Source of the DNA: Flavobacteriaceae bacterium GSB9
GTDB taxonomy: Bacteria > Bacteroidota > Bacteroidia > Flavobacteriales > Flavobacteriaceae
DNA length: 64,000 nucleotides
Direction of reading: 5' to 3'
Assembly: GCA_022749295.1 (NCBI GenBank)
Contig: CP062007.1
Coordinates: 3,526,001 to 3,590,000, forward strand
Shown here: one piece after another, positions 61,429 through 64,000 of the stretch
Position numbering within the stretch: position 1 is the first letter of the stretch
How the letters are laid out: each line of letters begins with the position of its first letter
Position numbers and translations under genes: made by a program
Notes under the pieces: generated by a model
The model's database searches: none
The model's input: the letters and a program-made list of their open reading frames with translations, nothing else
Told to the model about the DNA's origin: nothing

Positions 61429-62307
61429 TTATAAATCAGTATCTATTTCGTTTAGGATTCTACCTTTTTTACTGAATAGATATTTTCCTTTTGTTAATTT
61501 GTATAATGGAATAGCATATCCTAAAGTCAAAAATACTCGTTCCTGGTCTTCTTTAATTGTGCCTAATTCAACTCCAAAACCTAATTGAAAGTCTAATACT
61601 CCTATTGTTAAAACAGGCGCAAAAACATTATTGTCTTCAGTTCCTGCTGAAAACAAAAATCCTCCGTGAATTGAAAATGAGTTTACAAAATCACTATTTT
61701 CTAAATCTCCATTCTCATCTCTATAATCTGTCATTGTTCCCCAACTTTTTCCAAATCCCGCACCAATTGAATTGAACATTTGAATATCTCCGAATTTAGT
61801 GTCATTGTCTTTAGTAAAATTAAATCTTGCTATAGGAATTGAGAAATTTGTATTCCAAATAGTAGCTTTATATTTTATTGTTTTGTTTTTAAATGCAAGT
61901 TTTGATTTTTCATTTAGATTGAATTCCGCAATTTTAGTGTTTACATTTTGCTCAATCTGTTTCAAACTTTCAATTCTTTCAGGAATAGTTTCTGGATTAT
62001 TTGCATTATCAAGTTTGGATACTTTTGAAGTTAAATCAAATAAAGTTGCTTTAATTTTTAAAATTTCTATCTCTTTTGTTTTAAGTTCAGTTTTTTTCGT
62101 TTTTATCAGTTCAGAGTTGTCTCCATCAGATTTTTCCAATTCTTGAATAAATTTTGATAAAAATTCATAGTCACTTTGTTTTTCAGATAGTAATTTTTCT
62201 TGGGAATTAATTTCTGTCTTTAATGATTCAATTGTTTTTTCTTGAGAAAAAATTGCCAAAGAGAATAGCAAGAAAAATAAAAGTGAAATTGATTTGATTT
62301 TTTTCAT
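61429..62307 (-). CDS. Secreted coiled-coil protein with probable outer-membrane beta domain (A9-A10 cassette)
   Basis: A 292-residue protein: signal peptide (SLLFFLLFSLAIFSQ), a long coiled coil at residues about 22-135 (ESLKTEINSQEKLLSEKQSDYEFLSKFIQELEK), then a Gly/aromatic-rich beta region (FNSIGAGFGKSWGTMTDY, SFSIHGGFLFSAGTEDN, VLDFQLGFGVELGTIKEDQERVFLTLGYAIPLYK) like a small outer-membrane barrel. The coiled coil may reach peptidoglycan or a partner. No family recognised. Single gene in its block. Confidence 0.7.
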   Translation of the reverse strand: MKKIKSISLLFFLLFSLAIFSQEKTIESLKTEINSQEKLLSEKQSDYEFLSKFIQELEKSDGDNSELIKTKKTELKTKEIEILKIKATLFDLTSKVSKLDNANNPETIPERIESLKQIEQNVNTKIAEFNLNEKSKLAFKNKTIKYKATIWNTNFSIPIARFNFTKDNDTKFGDIQMFNSIGAGFGKSWGTMTDYRDENGDLENSDFVNSFSIHGGFLFSAGTEDNNVFAPVLTIGVLDFQLGFGVELGTIKEDQERVFLTLGYAIPLYKLTKGKYLFSKKGRILNEIDTDL

Positions 62308-62337
62308 AATTATTGATTTTTGGTTAGTTTTTCAAAT

Positions 62338-62476
62338 GTGTGGCAACGGTTTGGCTATGGTTTCGTTGCGTGAAAATCCGCTAGGATTTTCCGCCGTAAA
62401 CCGAAGATAGTAAATTTGCGAGGACTTTCCGAGAGGAAAGTCAGAAGCAATGAACTATAGCCGTTGTTGTGTACAG
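62338..62476 (-). repeat. Palindromic cassette-boundary element A10
   Basis: 139 bases, nearly the same as A12 inside. The left arm GGCTATGGTTTCGTTGC pairs with GCAATGAACTATAGCC on the right with one extra base on the left. The right end GTTGTGTAC is the exact complement of A11's left end. Confidence 0.95.
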
Positions 62477-62947
62477 TTATTTTCTCCAATATGTTTTTCC
62501 GTCGGCTAATTTTATTTCCGATATTTTGTCCGAGTAATAAATTCCGCTGTCCAATTCAGTCACTTTGATTTTTAACTCCACTTTTTTATTGTCGGTAATT
62601 AATTTATTTCGGTCAAACTTTTTTAGTTTTTTGTATTCTGATTCAGATAGATAAACTTTCTTAATGTCAGATTCCGTTTTTAAATTTATCCAAGGCGATT
62701 TAAGTAAATCATTTGCTTTTAGAATGTCAAAAACGCGGATAATTTCTAATTCATCTTTTCCCGCATTTTTGCTCCAGCGAATACTGTCAAAAGATTTCTC
62801 GAAATTCTCAATTGTTTTGTCATCAGCTCCATAAAAACTTCCAAAATCAATTAATTTGAAATATAAATCTCCCTTAAATTCGGTCTCATTTTTTGAACAA
62901 GACAGAGTTAAAAGTCCGATTATTATTGTCAGCGTGATGTTTTTCAT
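62477..62947 (-). CDS. Lipoprotein of unknown function (A10-A11 cassette)
   Basis: 156 residues from ATG at 62947, giving a signal with lipobox (LLTLSC). The open frame continues 30 codons upstream into element A11, but that part has no signal character and is palindrome sequence, so the internal start is chosen. The body is mixed (IENFEKSFDSIRWSKNAGKDELEIIRVFDILKANDLLKSPWINLKTESDIKKVYLSESEYKKLKKF). No family recognised. The stop codon starts one base after A10 ends. Confidence 0.7.
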   Translation of the reverse strand: MKNITLTIIIGLLTLSCSKNETEFKGDLYFKLIDFGSFYGADDKTIENFEKSFDSIRWSKNAGKDELEIIRVFDILKANDLLKSPWINLKTESDIKKVYLSESEYKKLKKFDRNKLITDNKKVELKIKVTELDSGIYYSDKISEIKLADGKTYWRK

Positions 62948-62951
62948 AATT

Positions 62952-63091
62952 GTACACAACGGTCTTGTGTATGGAAAGTTGCGTGTTTGTGTGCGAGGAT
63001 TTTCCGAAGGAAAATCAGAAGCTAGTAAGCAAAGCAACTAACATTGGTTAAGCTAAAAATAGCAATTTTTTATACACGGTGTTACCTACAG
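62952..63091 (-). repeat. Palindromic cassette-boundary element A11
   Basis: 140 bases. The left GTGTATGG opposes TATACACGG on the right, and GCGAGGATTTTCCGAAGG lies inside. The right end GTTACCTAC is the exact complement of A12's left end. Confidence 0.92.
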
Positions 63092-63096
63092 TATTT

Positions 63097-63681
63097 TTAT
63101 TTTTTATAGTTATGGTGAAAATATATTACGTCAAGAAATAATTTCCGATACATCATTTTTTCAAATTTTTTTTCGGGAATACTGTTTAGAGCATTTGCTA
63201 AATTTCCATCATTGAAGTTCAGGTCTCCAGATTTTTCAATCTCCCATAAAGATTCCATTACTTTATATTGCCAACTTGTTTTGTCTACAATTTTTTCTCT
63301 TAAGACAATTTGGTCGTAGCATTTTAATTGCGCTTGTCCGATGAAAGGTAATAAGAGAAATGGGTCAAATCCAAGTTGCAATTTTAACTTGTCAAAAAAA
63401 TCAGAATCAATGTCTTTGTTTTTTATTTTGTCAAATAACTTCAGATATCCATTTTTAGTTATATCGGTTAAATAGCCTTCTTTGACTAAAGCTAGTTCCA
63501 ATAATTTATGGATATTCTTTTTGTCAGTCAGATTTCCTCCAGCTGGTCCGGTTTCAATTCGTTCAGAGTATTTCGATTCAATACAGATTTCAAATTCTTT
63601 ATCAGCTAAATCTGATGAGCTTTTTTTTGAATCACATGATATGATAAATACTAAAATTATTATTTGAAGCAGTTTTTTCAA
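63097..63681 (-). CDS. Lipoprotein of unknown function (A11-A12 cassette)
   Basis: A 194-residue protein from a TTG start, with signal and lipobox (VFIISC, Cys16). The body is largely helical (KKNIHKLLELALVKEGYLTDITKNGYLKLFDKIKNKDIDSDFFDKLKLQLGFDP). The start codon is within 5 bases of A12, so no upstream leader other than palindrome sequence exists. No family recognised. Confidence 0.68.
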   Translation of the reverse strand: MKKLLQIIILVFIISCDSKKSSSDLADKEFEICIESKYSERIETGPAGGNLTDKKNIHKLLELALVKEGYLTDITKNGYLKLFDKIKNKDIDSDFFDKLKLQLGFDPFLLLPFIGQAQLKCYDQIVLREKIVDKTSWQYKVMESLWEIEKSGDLNFNDGNLANALNSIPEKKFEKMMYRKLFLDVIYFHHNYKK

Positions 63682-63685
63682 TATT

Positions 63686-63823
63686 GTAGGTAACGGTTTG
63701 GCTATGGTTTCGTTGCGTGAAAATCCGCGAGGATTTTCCGCCGTAAACCGAAGATAGCAAATTTGCGAGGACTTTCCGATAGGAAAGTCAGAAGCAATGA
63801 ACTATAGCCGGTGTTGTACGTAG
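63686..63823 (-). repeat. Palindromic cassette-boundary element A12
   Basis: 138 bases, nearly the same as A10 in sequence and arms. The right end is GTTGTACGTAG; its partner would lie to the right of the window, beyond the gene at 63828. Confidence 0.95.
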
Positions 63824-63827
63824 TGTT

Positions 63828-64000
63828 TTATTTTTTCCAATTTTTCAACTGTTCGTATATTTCTGGTTCAACTTCTTCAAATCCGTTATGACTAAAATGT
63901 TCAATTTTCAGCCATTTTAATTCGTTTTTTTTGAATTTAAGTAAGTATTTAGAAGTCGAACTATGAGGGTCATATTTGTCAACATCAAGTTGGGTCATGT
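63828..64000 (-). CDS. Hypothetical protein, partial at window edge
   Basis: The minus-strand frame open to the window edge ends ...FEEVEPEIYEQLKNWKK and TAA, 4 bases after element A12. An ATG at 63998 gives 56 residues (MTQLDVDKYDPHSSTSKYLLKF...), but the real start may lie beyond the window. No family recognised. It is the next cassette gene by position. Confidence 0.6.
   Translation of the reverse strand, partial: MTQLDVDKYDPHSSTSKYLLKFKKNELKWLKIEHFSHNGFEEVEPEIYEQLKNWKK

Noticed and set aside
62948-63037. Upstream extension of the lipoprotein frame into element A11
   Set aside because: The 30 extra codons are palindrome sequence without signal character. The internal ATG at 62947 gives a lipoprotein signal.
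47683-63823. The palindromic elements considered as MITEs or REP/BIME-type repeats
   Set aside because: MITE insertion would give matching target duplications at the two ends of each element. Here the matches are between the two ends of each gene block and differ from block to block. REP repeats would not show block-specific ends.

Overview
This window looks like part of the chromosome of a member of the Bacteroidota, most likely a marine or soil Flavobacteriaceae. The evidence is low GC content, a SusC/SusD outer-membrane pair, GH43 and GH97 enzymes, many lipoproteins with short lipoboxes, TANNTTTG promoter boxes, a giant surface protein with a type IX secretion (T9SS) C-terminal domain, and IS3/IS256-type insertion sequences. 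No tRNA, rRNA or CRISPR array was recognised.

Bases 1-20500 are a pentose utilisation locus. It holds the end of a GPH/MFS sugar symporter, a GH43 glycosidase, araB-araD-araA, an exported aldose 1-epimerase, a sodium:sugar symporter, a divergent GH97 lipoprotein, a GntR-type sugar-sensing regulator, xylB-xylA, SusC-SusD and an FGE/SUMF1 lipoprotein. L-arabinose goes by araA/araB/araD to D-xylulose-5-phosphate, and xylose goes by xylA/xylB to the same compound. The inverted repeat AAGTGT-N7-ACACTT occurs both before araB and between GH97 and the regulator, so it is a good operator candidate.

Bases 20500-36500 carry a NagB-like sugar isomerase/lactonase, an alpha/beta hydrolase behind a pentanucleotide repeat, three tandem PAS-like/LuxR regulators (one broken by two in-frame TAA codons), a small secreted protein and a 3405-residue T9SS surface protein. 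The latter has eight near-identical 82-residue repeats and two LamG-like modules. Bases 36500-46700 carry a four-gene minus-strand cluster (PLP decarboxylase, ABM protein, O-methyltransferase, nitrilase), an NTF2-like lipoprotein, a hydrolase-AraC fusion and two secreted esterases. IS debris lies at 36281-36453, 43582-43602 and 46779-47671.

From about 47.7 kb to the right edge the layout changes. Genes come in blocks separated by about 138-bp imperfect palindromes. There are twelve clear copies, at 47683, 50644, 52800, 54856, 57547, 58132, 58973, 60413, 61289, 62338, 62952 and 63686. The arms covary, and the outermost 9-11 bases at the two ends of each gene block are complementary to each other: exactly across all seven blocks between 57.7 and 63.7 kb, and 9/10 to 9/11 in three older blocks. 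The one failure contains an IS3 insertion. This is the arrangement of integron cassettes and attC sites, but the sites are not the classical GTTRRRY type and no integrase lies in the window. The cassettes carry mostly small secreted or lipoprotein genes of unknown function, plus a stress-type block (HPF/RaiA-like, BON, CsbD-like). I regard this as the most interesting system in the window.
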